Part shown: positions 1-9,993 of the stretch, piece after piece
Numbering within the stretch: the stretch's first letter is position 1
How the letters are laid out: the number at the start of each line of letters is the position of its first letter
Origin: Wuchereria bancrofti
Taxonomy: Eukaryota; Nematoda; Chromadorea; Rhabditida; Onchocercidae
Reading direction: 5' to 3'
Assembly: GCA_005281725.1 (NCBI GenBank)
Contig: SSBO01000014.1
Span: 918,284 to 982,283 of the forward strand
Length of the DNA stretch: 64,000 nucleotides
Program-made: the position numbers and the translations under genes
The notes under the pieces: generated by a model
The model's input: only the letters and a program-made list of their open reading frames with translations
Told to the model about the DNA's origin: nothing
Databases searched by the model: none

Positions 1-221
1 AATAAGGAGTAATATGCATATTTTTTAATTAATCTAAATTTCCGTCATTTTTCCTCTTAAGCTACTTTTTTTTCCAAATTTTAGAATATGGATGGGATAG
101 ATAAGAAAAAGTGTTCGTGTAGTAAGCGGTATTATTGCCAATAATTGAATTGGAATATAAAATTTTGCGCTATGTGTTTTTTTACTTAATGAATATTTGA
201 TAAATTTGCTAATTTTACAGA
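1..221. other. AT-rich 5' flank of zinc-finger gene
   Basis: Low-complexity AT-rich sequence with no coding signal I can support. It ends in a good 3' splice acceptor (TTTTACAG, ending at 220), one base before the first ATG of the zinc-finger gene. In nematodes this can be a spliced-leader trans-splice site. It could also be an ordinary intron end, with an earlier exon lying outside the window. Confidence 0.5.
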
Positions 222-1597
222 ATGAGCGCAATCAGGGAAGGAAACACAAATATTTTTGATGTTTTGGACTTCCTGCAAAGGGAGCCTGTAATGCTTCGTG
301 CATTACAGGAATTTATGAGCGAGACAATTGAAGTAATTACTTTATCTTATTTTTTTTCTTCTTTCCGCTTGTCATAAATTGATTATGGCATGAAGTAAGG
401 CTTCAAAAAATGTAGAAAGGCTTCAAATTTCAGATAAGACCATAAAACATATTATTTTCAGTTTGAAGCCTCGCTCATAACCCGCTTGGAGGAGGCGGAG
501 AGGAGGTTGGAGGAGTTCGAAGGGCGAAATGCCCATGAAGAAATGGAAGAGGGACCGGTACCTCAGGAGCCGGAATTTAATGAAGAAGAGGCAGAGTGGG
601 CACCTCTGCCTGAAAGCGATGAGGCAGAGAGCTGGCCATCTGGAGCAGAATGGGCCCCTCTGCCGGACGATGATGATGATGAAGAGGAATCTGAGGTACC
701 GGTGGCACCAATGGAGGCGAGTGGCATTCGAGAACCGGTAGAAACAATTCGTGAGCTCGTCCTGTGAGTTTTAATTTTTAGAGCAAAGTAATGATTAGAA
801 TTTAGCTGTTGAACAATCTGCATTAAATGAACTGGTTAAATAACTTACACTAAATTTATTCTGTTTTAGAAGATCGAGGACGATCGAAATTCCGGTTCTT
901 GCCACGCAGGAATCCTTGGCTGCGGCAACACCGGAAGCATTTCAGCCCCAAGATTTAGGGGATCTTCCGGAGCAATTCCGAAAGAAGTTGCAATTGCCGC
1001 AGGTAGAACCATACACGGTGGTTCAGACGGAAGGAAACAATAGCATCGGTAATTTATAATTTTAATAACATCACAAATGATCTCATATTTGTAACATGTC
1101 GAAGGAATACAATCATACTTTGATTTTTGCTGATAAGTAAAACTATAAAAGTTCACCCATTATGACATACTAAAGGTCACGCAAAATGCTTTCATTGCTT
1201 TTTCTATTTTCAGTGTGTGGTATCTGCGACAGGCAGTTTGGAACGTTGAAAGGGTGGCGCATTCACGCATCCAGAATGCATAAGCAGGACGGTAAGTACT
1301 TTATTCCTAATAATATATTTCATATTCTTAGTTATACACTTGATTCGATCTAAAAAAAAGACAAACTTATTAATTACTTATACTTTAGGATTCTGTGCCC
1401 GTTGTGGGCATTGCCTCTTGCTGCCGCCCAATTTTACAGCTGCACAGAAAGCAGCAGCAGTGGAACTTCATGCCCTCTATTGGTGCCCGAGGGCATGTGC
1501 AGCTGTAATCAACGAAAGACAGGTCAAACGTCGCCGACTTGACCTTGTGGGGAGAGAAGAGGAGACTCATCACCTCTTCATTCCAGGTGAGGAATAG
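222..1597 (+). CDS. Small acidic C2H2 zinc-finger protein, unknown function, 5 exons
   Basis: Exons 222-332, 462-763, 870-1048, 1214-1291 and 1389-1597 join in one frame across GT-AG introns of 97-165 bases, giving about 292 residues. Residues 1-37 are the first exon. Exon 2 starts with a Glu/Arg helix-like stretch, then a strongly acidic region in which the motif AEWAPLP occurs twice. Exon 4 is one C2H2 finger: C199-x2-C202-x12-H215-x4-H220. Exon 5 has CxxC at 226-229, Cys232 and CxxxC at 256-260, possibly a second zinc module, then a basic KRRR at 270-273 that could be a nuclear signal. A nucleic-acid-binding role is inferred from the finger only. The exons are clearly richer in GC than any other part of the window. 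An alternative donor near 1587 joined to 1699 would end the protein two residues later. I do not recognise a family. A domesticated or decayed mobile-element protein is possible. Confidence 0.7.
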
Positions 1598-1807
1598 GTA
1601 ATATTAAAGAAGTAATATTTTGAAGTAAAAGGAAAAGAAAATTAAAATGTTATTGGAAAGAAAATATTCATAAAATTGATCTCATATTTTCTTTCAGGCC
1701 AATAATGCTATCAGGCTTTCCTCACATGGCCAGCCTGTCGTTGCCTGTTCCAATTCTCCATCTTCTTCCAGATGAAGTACGTCCAAGTGGGTTAGAAATT
1801 TTGAAAA
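1598..1807 (+). other. 3' region with possible extra noncoding exon
   Basis: After the stop codon there is a good acceptor (TTTCTTTCAG, ending at 1698) followed by about 90 bases of balanced composition (1699-1790). Joined to the upstream reading frame it reaches a stop after two codons, so it would be mainly 3' untranslated sequence. No clear AATAAA signal was seen close by. Confidence 0.3.
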
Positions 1808-2062
1808 ATTAAAAATCAAGAAAATTCAAAGTAAAAAACAAAAAAAAAGGAAAAAAGAAACAAAATCAAAAAATCGAAAAAAAATGGAAAAAATAAAAAA
1901 TTGAAAAAAATAGAAAAAATAAAAAATCGAAAAAAATAGAAAAAATGAAAAATCGAAAAAATAGAAAAAAACAAAAAACCGAAAAAATCGAAAAAAATAA
2001 AAAATAAAAAAAATAAAAAATCAAAAACAAAAAATTAGAAGATTAAAAAAATGAAAAAAAAT
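1808..2062. repeat. A-rich degenerate tandem repeat
   Basis: Runs of A are broken at short irregular intervals by TCG, TAG or TG (for example around 1866-2000, a recurring AAAAAATCG / AAAAAATAG unit). It lies just 3' of the GC-rich gene. It has no coding potential on either strand. Confidence 0.8.
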
Positions 2063-3600
2063 TTATTTATTGAAATAATCTTAAATGTAGGAACAATTGA
2101 ATTCAAAATTTGGGGAAAGCAATTTGGGGATTTTGCAGCAATGTTACTGCTGCATATGTCACTAGTTTGTTTGGAATGGTACGGTCAGAATTAAAAAACT
2201 CATGAAAGGAAATTTTTTTTGACCGTTACAAGATTCGATTACAATTCAATTATTTGAATTCAATTTTTTTTTTTTAGTTCTTTGTTTTACTTTTCCTTTG
2301 GGATTTTACTAGCAGGTAAATTAGCCTTATTGAATGTTTAGTGTTTGTAATTTATTTTTCATTCGAATAATAATATGAAAAATTTGGAGTTTTTTATTGT
2401 TTTGTAGTTATTACTATTGGCTTTCAGTTTTCTGTTTTTAAACATTTTTCATATCTAATGTGTTTAGTGTGTGGAATTCGTGTTAATTTATCTGATTTTT
2501 TTTTTTGAACTTTTTTCTGTTGAAAAGGTTTTCTAACATTATTTAACCCTATTGCGTTTTTTGTTGCAATTTTTTGTTTTTTAATATCTCTAACAACTAT
2601 TGTGTTTATTGTTTTGTATTGTGTTATTGTATTCGATTTTTTTTTTTGATCTGACATATTGGGTGCCGGCTTGTAACATGCTTAATTTTATGCTGCTTAT
2701 CTTGTAGTAGCTTCTTTAGTTTTACTGGGTTGTATTTGCTGATCTCATATTACTCACTAGAATGATTTCTTTTTAAGTATTAGAAGATTATTAGACTATA
2801 ATTTCTTTCTAATCCATTTTTAATAGCATTTAAATAATTTTGTTAAGGTTACTTTTTGTCTGAGATGTGCTGAATTATGAAGTCCAGAAATAATTATATC
2901 ATTGGTTAATTCATTTATGCTTTGCTTTTTAATTTTTTTGAACTAAATCATGAGCTGATGCCAAGTTTTGCAATTGTATTTCTGGGGAGAAAATTGAAGC
3001 TAGATATAGAATTGTATCTACCTTCGATATAACTTATAAGATTTGTGGCTTTTGAAAACCCGGGAAGATTCTTCGTGCCATAAAGTTTTTTGAACCATAA
3101 AGTTTTTAAATTATAGAATAAATTTATAAGTTCTTGATTTTATTTTCTTAACTTTCAGAAAAATTTTTTCTAATTAGTTGACTCTTTGATTTTTTTAAAA
3201 ATTTTTGGATTTTAAATTATTTAGAAGTGTCTTATTTTTTTGAATGCTTGAAAGTTTTTGAATAACCTCAAACTTGCAGTTTTTCTTTAAGTTTTCAGAA
3301 TTCTTAAAATATTTCCGATTTTTTAAAAGCTTTTTTCAATTTTTTTTCATTTCAGTCTTTCAGTTTGCTATGTATGCTTTAACTTAGAATTTTTGATATT
3401 TTAATTTTACCACTCTTTAGATTTTGGGAATTTAATTTTTCATATTATTTTGATTATTTCACCTTTTTCTATTTTTTAAAACCTTTTTTGATTTTCGAAT
3501 TTTTTTAGTTTCCTATATTTCATTTCTGAAATTGTTTGAATTTTTGGGTTAACAAACTGTGATTTTTTAGGTGTTGAAATTTCGAATTTTTAAAAATTTG
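2063..3600. other. T-rich noncoding stretch
   Basis: Long T-rich sequence on the plus strand with many T4-T9 runs and phrases resembling TTTTTGAATTTTT. The one open frame here (minus strand, 2424-2657) is lysine-rich because of the T runs and has no family features. I see no gene. Confidence 0.6.
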
Positions 3601-4640
3601 TTTTCTTATCAAAAACATAATGCATGTATTTTTTAGGTTTAACTTGTTTTATTATTAGCTTTACTGTGTTTTAGATTATCTTTTGTTAACTTTGTTTTTT
3701 GCATGATTTTTTAGTTTCTTCTATTTACTGAATTTTTTTTATTTGATTTATTATTATTAAATAATATTTTAGATTATTTATAGTTTTCGAGTCTTTTTTT
3801 TGTTAACTTTGAACTGCATGCTTTTTATGATTTCATTAACTGCATGTTTTTTCGTTAACCTTACTTATTATTAATGGATTACGTTTCTAATTATTTGAAG
3901 TTTTGAATATTCTTTCCTTAATTCCATTTTTGCATGTGTTTTTGTCTGTTTATACTTAACTTCTTTTTACTCTACTTGCTTGCTTTACTCACCTTAACAA
4001 CAACTACTTATTGTTAATGTATGCAGTCTTTTTCTAGTTCCACTAACTTTATGCTTTTCGTTAGTTATTATTAGAAAAAATTATTACTAAAAATAGAAGT
4101 AATGAAATTATTATTATTGGATTATACTTTGAATTACTTACATTTTTCCTTGTTAACTATGCTTCTGTATGGATTTTTTGTTCCTCTTACTTACTGCATG
4201 CTTCTTATTAATCTTTTTTTTTAAAATTAATCTCTGTATGCTTCTCCTCAGCCTTTGAAGATTTTTTCTTGATTCTATTTTTGCATTTTTTTTCTTTTTT
4301 TCTGCTAACTATACTTACCACAACAACAGTAATTTGTACTGCTATCGATATATACCTTTTCAATAGTTTTACTAATTGCGTGTTTTGATAACAATTTGAA
4401 TTCCATTATTCAGGGACTTCCACGACTTCCACTTGATTCATGTCTTTTTCCAACTTTATTCACTGCATGGTTTTTCCCTGCTTTATTTGTTACATGACTT
4501 TTTATTAATTGTATTTGTTGCCTGCTTTTCGTTAGTTCTACTAATTTGCATGTTTTCTGTTATTCTTACTTATCATTACTGAACAATATTTTGGATTGGA
4601 ATGTCTTTTTGTTGTTGGTTTTATATTAAATTATATTAAC
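3600..4640. repeat. Degenerate T-rich repeat with recurring TGCATG
   Basis: A loose unit recurs about eight to ten times: CTTACT or CTTATTATT, then TTTTNGTTAACTT, then ACTGCATGCTTTTT. ACTGCATG or a one-base variant occurs near 3812, 3839, 4192 and 4463, and TTGTTAAC near 3680, 3800 and 4152. Units vary in length and are diverged, so this is an old expanded low-complexity satellite. No gene is seen. Confidence 0.55.
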
Positions 4641-4681
4641 AATCTGCTGAATGTTCACTAAGTTGTCGTACTTTCATGCCA

Positions 4682-4900
4682 CTATCGATCCTCATTGTTC
4701 CATTGTTCGTGTTGAACTGTCGAATTACCGAATTTGTCGGACCGAATCTGTTCAAGAAACACCAAATAAAATCTATTCAAATTGAAATGTTTCTGTTGAT
4801 CCACTCTTTTTAAATCCTTTGAGGCCTCCTCATCTTCTGCCGGTGAACACTGTCTTAAAGTACTATGAATTTTTGTTTTGAGATTGCTTTTGTTTGGCAC
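4682..4900 (-). CDS. Possible coding fragment, unknown (weak)
   Basis: This 72-residue minus-strand open frame has a balanced, protein-like composition (acidic AEDEEASKDLKR, then aromatic NRFYLVFLEQ), unlike the low-complexity frames around it. A possible acceptor (TTCATAG) lies near 4863, so it could be a terminal exon. A plus-strand frame at 4878-5060 (ending GEYVSSVE) also looks protein-like, and a bounded piece of it carries a CAG acceptor at 4920 and a GTAATT donor at 4961. Both cannot easily be real. A decayed mobile element is the other explanation. No family is recognised. Confidence 0.2.
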   Translation of the reverse strand: MPNKSNLKTKIHSTLRQCSPAEDEEASKDLKRVDQQKHFNLNRFYLVFLEQIRSDKFGNSTVQHEQWNNEDR

Positions 4901-5347
4901 AGCAGAATATTTGGTGCAGGTTGATTTTTTTAGGAGAGATTTTCTTCTTGGACTTTATAGGGTAATTGTGATTTTACCACTAACAGAATCAATCACTCTG
5001 TTTCTTTTCAATGATCCAGGTGATATCCCCTTAGGTGAATATGTCAGTAGTGTAGAATAACACCAAAGTATTTGAGACAAGTTTTATTTGGCAGATAAAA
5101 TAAAACAAGAAACAATTGTTAAAGTTGAAGTAATAAAAAGGAGAAATGAGTACAGCGAACTTTAATTTGTATATAGTGCGCACTAACTTGAAATAAGCGC
5201 ATCCTTACAGAAAATAAAAGATGACAGTTAGTAAAATACAGCTTACAACCACTTAAACAACAAACAAATCTTAATTTGGCTATTAGCCTGGAAGATACAA
5301 TGAAATTCACACTTAGATTGCAGCTGTCGTTTTACAATTGGTCAATC

Positions 5348-5452
5348 CTATTCGTTTGTGTATGAACCAAGGCATGTTAACAACTCCGTTCTTTTACATT
5401 GATGACATCCAGTGAAGCAGCAAGAACAGCAATAATTTTTATCCTCGACTTC
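5348..5452 (-). CDS. Possible cysteine-rich terminal exon, unknown (weak)
   Basis: On the minus strand an acceptor (CAATTTTAG) is followed by an open frame of 34 codons ending in TAG. The product is strikingly Cys-rich (NYCCSCCFTGCHQCKRTE, then another Cys), and the DNA has higher GC than its surroundings. Only this exon is visible. I could not build a supported upstream exon between 5460 and 5750, so it is a candidate end of a gene or a relic. Short length means chance cannot be excluded. Confidence 0.25.
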   Translation of the reverse strand, partial: EVEDKNYCCSCCFTGCHQCKRTELLTCLGSYTNE

Positions 5453-5732
5453 CTAAAATTGAATTAAATTAGACTGATTGGATTCATAGAATTTTAGATG
5501 AAATTGTCAAACAACTGTGTGCTACTTTTACTTCCTTAAATAAAGGAACATCATTACAAGGGAAACAAATTATTGAAATATTTCCACCCACCCTCCACTT
5601 CATGGTTACCGGCGACATCACTATAACAATTTTCCCTTCACCTGCCCATATAGTTGTTCTTACCGCCCACTTTCCACTTTCTATTTCTATATACCTTACT
5701 TCCTAATTTCTCCCCTCCGCTCTCTTACATAC

Positions 5733-5902
5733 GGATCCATTTGAAAAATAACAATGATTGCCGCACTATTCCCTCCCATTATTCCACATATTACCTTAAG
5801 ACTTAGGAAACTTAAAATTTTATACGACCTTAATACCAAAGAAACTTTTCACCCCCCTATTGAATGGAAACAAAACGTGAAAAGAAAAAACAAACCACTT
5901 AT
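5733..5902 (+). repeat. Dispersed repeat A, copy 1 (shortened)
   Basis: Begins AACAATGATTGCCGCA, continues with CCTCCCATTATTCCACA, and ends in a GTGAAAAGAAAAAACAAACCAC segment. The same ordered blocks occur at 6302, 7154, 8770 and 9133 in the same orientation. This copy lacks the middle block seen in the others. It has no coding sequence and no terminal inverted repeats that I can see. Confidence 0.7.
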
Positions 5903-5971
5903 CCATTCGAGACACCAGTGTCCATTTGACCCCACTCATTACCACTCGCCTGTTCCTCCTTCTCGCCCATC

Positions 5972-5974
<3 letters not shown>

Positions 5975-6051
<77 letters not shown>
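5975..6051. repeat. Poly(T) tract, 77 bases
   Basis: An uninterrupted T run followed by about 200 bases of T-rich sequence (to 6260). The surrounding repeat cluster has similar but shorter T tracts before its other units (about 6630-6690 and 9033-9090), so it is probably part of the repeat unit. Its length in the assembly may not be exact. Confidence 0.9.
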
Positions 6052-6058
<7 letters not shown>

Positions 6059-6301
6059 CATTTTTTTTTTTCATTTCTCTTTTTAGATTTTTACTTTTCT
6101 TCTTTTTTTACACTTATTTTTTTTAATTTTTATTCTTTTAAGTTTTTCTATCCCTTTATTTTTCTCCATTTTTCTTTTTAGATTTTCATTTTCCTTATTT
6201 TTTTTTTAATTTTCATTTTTTTTTAAATTTTTCTAAGTTTTCATTTTTTTTTATTTCTTAAATTCCGCCAGCCTCCACTCCACCTTCCCTGAACATGTAC
6301 A

Positions 6302-6541
6302 ACCGGCCCACCTGAAAAACGACAACGATTCATATATTACTCCCTCTCATAGAACATTAAATGTATAGTCCTAAAATTCCGGAACTTTAACAAGTCCTAC
6401 TCCAACATCCTTAACATCGTTTAAAAAACTTTGTACTTTTCCAGTTATGTTTACATAACAAAAACTCCGAAACCATTATGGAATAAAGAAATTAATTATA
6501 GAAATAAAGAGTAAAAGGAAAAAAAAGTCAACCACTCACAT
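6302..6541 (+). repeat. Dispersed repeat A, copy 2
   Basis: Longest copy. It has the block order CACCTGAAAAACGACAACG, CTCCCTCTCATAGAACATTAAATG, CTTTAACAAGTCCTACTCCAACATCC, TTTAAAAAACTTTGTACTTTTCCA, then a GAAATAAAGAGTAAAAGG tail. It is preceded by a C-rich block (CCGCCAGCCTCCACTCC) also found before copy 5 at 9097. Confidence 0.75.
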
Positions 6542-6909
6542 ACCATGGTATTTGCTGTCGGGCTGAGAAAAAGCGTCCACTCGATCCCTTCTCCTCCTTC
6601 ACTCGCTCATTTCGTTCTTCTCATCCATCCCTTTTTTTTTTAAATTTTTATTTGTTTTAAATTTATTTTTATTTTTATTTTTTTTTTTGATTCTTCCACC
6701 TCCTCTCCGCTTTCCCTTGGCCAAAGATTGTTCTAAAATGTATATTTTATGAAATTATTGAAGTCTAGGTATTCACAATACATGCAACAGAAACTATTAC
6801 GAAAAACAAGTCTAACCAACAGATGACAAAAATTTTGATTTATTAGATCACATCGCATTCCTTATATTAACTGACCATTTTGCATGCTGTTTAATCTTAT
6901 GAAGATAAT

Positions 6910-7140
6910 ATCAGATTTAAGGAAGAGGATAATAGAAAAATTAAAAAGGTATGGACCCAAAAAAAGTATGGAACTCAGCTTTCAACTAGAAACTATGAAC
7001 AAGAAAAAATCAAATATCAGCACGAATAATAAACGCCAATACGGACTGCTAACTTTTTTCGCTGCAACGACAAAACAATTTTTAAAATCTGAAACACTTT
7101 TACGGTCCGGCCCTACAGTCGCTACAACAACTCATCAAAT
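6910..7140 (+). repeat. Repeat B, copy 1, ending at a gap base
   Basis: From about 6960 to 7140 this matches 9687-9867 at roughly 97 percent by eye: only two differences over the last 122 bases. Sequence upstream (6780-6910) also aligns to 9370-9635 but is much more diverged. Open frames across it differ between copies and end in the shared block, so I do not call a protein. An N follows at 7141. Confidence 0.8.
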
Positions 7141-7141
7141 N
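7141..7141. other. Assembly ambiguity (single N)
   Basis: The N falls exactly where repeat B copy 1 ends. Copy 2 continues differently after the same base (9867). The join is therefore likely made inside a repeat, and the continuity of 7140 to 7142 is doubtful. Confidence 0.9.
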
Positions 7142-7153
7142 CGATCGAATCAT

Positions 7154-7340
7154 TGAATCCATCTGAAAGACAACAATGATTGCTACATTATTCCCTCTCA
7201 TTATTCCACACATTAACTTGAGATTTAGGAACTTTAACAAGTCCTAATCTAACATCCTTAACATCATTTAAAAAAACTTTCTACTTTTCCACCGTATAAA
7301 GAAACCAGCTATAGAAATAAAAAATGAAAAGAAAAAAATG
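7154..7340 (+). repeat. Dispersed repeat A, copy 3
   Basis: Same block order as copies 1 and 2 (ACAACAATGATTGCTACA, CCTCTCATTATTCCACACAT, AACATCCTTAACATCATTT, GAAAAGAAAAAAATGGTCAAC). Its first half is closest to copy 1 and its second half to copy 2. Confidence 0.75.
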
Positions 7341-8769
7341 GTCAACTACGTAAACGAACTTTCTTGTACTATCAATCCTGATCCCCTGAATACAACAGAG
7401 ATGGATTTAGCAACCCATGCTCATAAAAATTTTTTGATGATTCGATGAGATAATAATGACATCATGAAAGTAATTGAATAGGTATAATAAGTAACCACTA
7501 CAATGCATGAGGTTATTTTCTCCTGTTACTTTTTATGCTTTACCATGCCTGAACCAGCACTTTTTAGTGAATACATAACGTTGGTGGAAATAAGATGGTG
7601 TAGTGGATAACGAGGACTGAAAACTGCATTACTAAAATAAAGAAAACGATTACGACGCAAAGGAGTTCCGGTCATGGATTTCAGTTTTGTAGTTTCGGCC
7701 AGGGAGCAAAACATACACTAGAAGTGCTTTCACATTACTGTTTCAGAATGTGACCACAACTGAAGTTAACTTTAAGTTATACTGTATCCATAACTTGAGT
7801 TATAAATATGAAGCCATGACGAAATGCATTTTGTGAAGTCAGGGGAAGAGTATGCAATTAATGAAATGAACAAAAAAACATGCAAACAGATAAACATGTA
7901 ATAGCTGGAGAAAAAAAGTGAAAAAAATGACCGCGCAAAATTATATAAGTAAAGCAAACAAGAAAATACAAAACTACAAAAAAAAGAATAAAATCCTTTT
8001 AAATCGTAATAAGACCTCCATCCCCCTCACAATTTATAAGCATCATTTTTTGATCTGCGCAGAATTAACCTGATTAGTAAAAATAAAGTATTTTCAAGTC
8101 TCTTCAGAACTTAAAAAAAGAACTTCCACATTCCTACATTAGAATGTTCGATCTTGCGTGGATCCGGTCGCAAATTACCTGTTTTTGCTGATGTCAAAAC
8201 ACATTTCATCCCCATAGTAAATGCTTTTGATTAAATCGTTTAAGCTAAAGTGCTATTTAACATCTGACATTTGCATCCAGCTTTTCTTCAGGTAAGAAAC
8301 TGTTAAAGAAAATTACGAATTTGATACAAGCTTGTGGTGGAACCGAAAATACGATTTTAATTTTAATAGAATAACCTCAAACCAATAAATTAGAAAACAG
8401 AAAATCATCAAAAAGAAAACACAAAACAGAAAAATCAGAATACACAACAGAATCATTAAAAAATTCTAAAAATAGGAACATACAAATTAAAAAGGAAATA
8501 CAGAGCAGAAAAATTAGAATACATAACAAAATCATTAAAAAAAACCCCAAAACAAGAACAAACGAAACATTAACGAAATATTAACAAAAAACCTTAATAA
8601 TGGCACCCGCTAAATATTAAACCGACAATATTAAAAGAAAAAATATTAAATATTAAATCGATAATACTAAGTATTAAAAGGAGATATAAAACCCAATATC
8701 TTCGCTCTTCATCTTCAGCGAATTGTTGCTAAATCTCCATTTCATTTCCATCTGTTTCATTAAAAAACA
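7341..8769. other. Noncoding stretch between repeat copies
   Basis: Mostly AT-rich. Two items stand out: a tRNA-like A box at 7597-7607 (reported under findings), and a minus-strand ATG near 8210 with an ACAG|GTAATT donor that would give an 11-residue first exon. Neither is enough to call a gene. 8380-8700 is A-rich, with AGAAAATCATTAAAAA-like phrases repeated at about 8395, 8450 and 8530. Confidence 0.45.
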
Positions 8770-8985
8770 GAAAAAATCATCTGAAAAATAGCAACGAGTG
8801 TTACATTATTCTCTCTCATACAGCATTAAATGTCTTAAAATTCTGGAAGTGTAGCAAGTTCTACTCCAATATCCTTAGCATTATTTTAAAAATTTTCACT
8901 CGCCTCTTCATGCTCACCTGATAAAGACTTAGGAAACAACATTGAATAAGGAAACAAATTACGAAAAAATGGAAAAAAAAAAATA
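8770..8985 (+). repeat. Dispersed repeat A, copy 4 (diverged)
   Basis: The blocks AAAAATAGCAACGAGTGTTA, CTCTCTCATACAGCATTAAATG, AAGTTCTACTCCAATATCC and TAGGAAACAACATTGAATAAGG line up with copies 2 and 5. It has more substitutions than the others. Confidence 0.65.
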
Positions 8986-9132
8986 CCTGGTACGGGAAAC
9001 ATAATGCCTATCGAGTCATTCCCTCACTTACATATCTTTTTTTTCTTTTTTTTTAATTTTTTTAAATTTTTTTAATTTTTATTATTTTTTACATTCCGCC
9101 AACCTCCGCTCCGCCTTCCCAAAACAAGCGCA

Positions 9133-9352
9133 AATGGACCCACCTGAAAAACAACAATGATTGTTATATTATTCTCTCTCAGAGAGCATTAAATGTATGT
9201 CGTTTTAAAATTTAACAGCTGCAGCAAATTCTATTTCAACACCCCATTTAAAAAACTTTTTACTCCTCCACTGACATTCACCTAACAAATCAACACTGCA
9301 TAAAGAAACAAATTCAAAGAAACAAAAGGTGAAAAGAAAAAAGAAACCACCT
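9133..9352 (+). repeat. Dispersed repeat A, copy 5
   Basis: The blocks CACCTGAAAAACAACAATG, CTCTCTCAGAGAGCATTAAATG, CACTGCATAAAGAAACAAATT and GGTGAAAAGAAAAAAGAAACC match the other copies. It precedes repeat B copy 2 by about 300 bases, just as copy 2 precedes repeat B copy 1, so A and B form a composite unit of roughly 750-850 bases. Confidence 0.75.
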
Positions 9353-9634
9353 ACGCTATTGAAGCCACGAAACACATGCAACAAAAACTGTCACGATAAA
9401 ATATGCCTCACCAAAAGATGATAAAACTTTAACCTCTTGGAATACATCGCTTCTCCTACATTAAATCTGTTATATGATTAAAAATTTTGTCCTCAAGAAA
9501 CTAAAAGTTACTTTATGTAATCTGTAGTATGTTGAATAACAAATTCGATTTAGGTTATATTAAGTCACATGTCATACCAAGCCCGGTTATTACTCCTTAT
9601 AATGCATCATTCTTTAAATTTTAGTATGGATCAT

Positions 9635-9867
9635 ATCAGATTTAAGAAAGAAGGTAACAAAAAAAAAAAGAAAAAAGTATGGACTCAAAAGAAGTATGGA
9701 ACTCAGCTTTCAACTAAAAACTATGAACAAGAAGAAATCAAATATCAGCACGAATAATAAACGCCAATACGGACTGCTAACTTTTTTCGCTGCAATGACA
9801 AAACAATTTTCAAAATCTGAAACACTTTTACGGTCCGGCCCTACAGTCGCTACAACAACTCATCAAA
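9635..9867 (+). repeat. Repeat B, copy 2
   Basis: Partner of 6910-7140, nearly identical in its last 180 bases. It is followed by unique sequence (CTTTTTCACTACAAAATTAC). Confidence 0.8.
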
Positions 9868-9929
9868 TCTTTTTCACTACAAAATTACAAAATAATCAGG
9901 TCAGAATTCAAACACCTAGAGCTCACCAT

Positions 9930-9993
9930 ACGTAAGAGTGAACACGTAAGTCACTATTCAATAAGTACGTAAGAGTGAACACGTAAGTCACTA
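9930..9993 (+). repeat. Short tandem duplication, period 37
   Basis: A 27-base segment starting ACGTAAGAGTGAACACGTAA occurs at 9930-9956 and again at 9967-9993, perfectly repeated. The unit itself holds two copies of CGTAAG. This looks like a simple local duplication. Confidence 0.9.

Noticed and set aside
5754..6126. Poly-Phe and poly-Lys frames
   Set aside because: Translation of the 77-base poly(T) tract and nearby T-rich sequence.
6884..7156. Repeat B read as a protein (90 residues)
   Set aside because: Frames differ between the two copies and the frame crosses an N.
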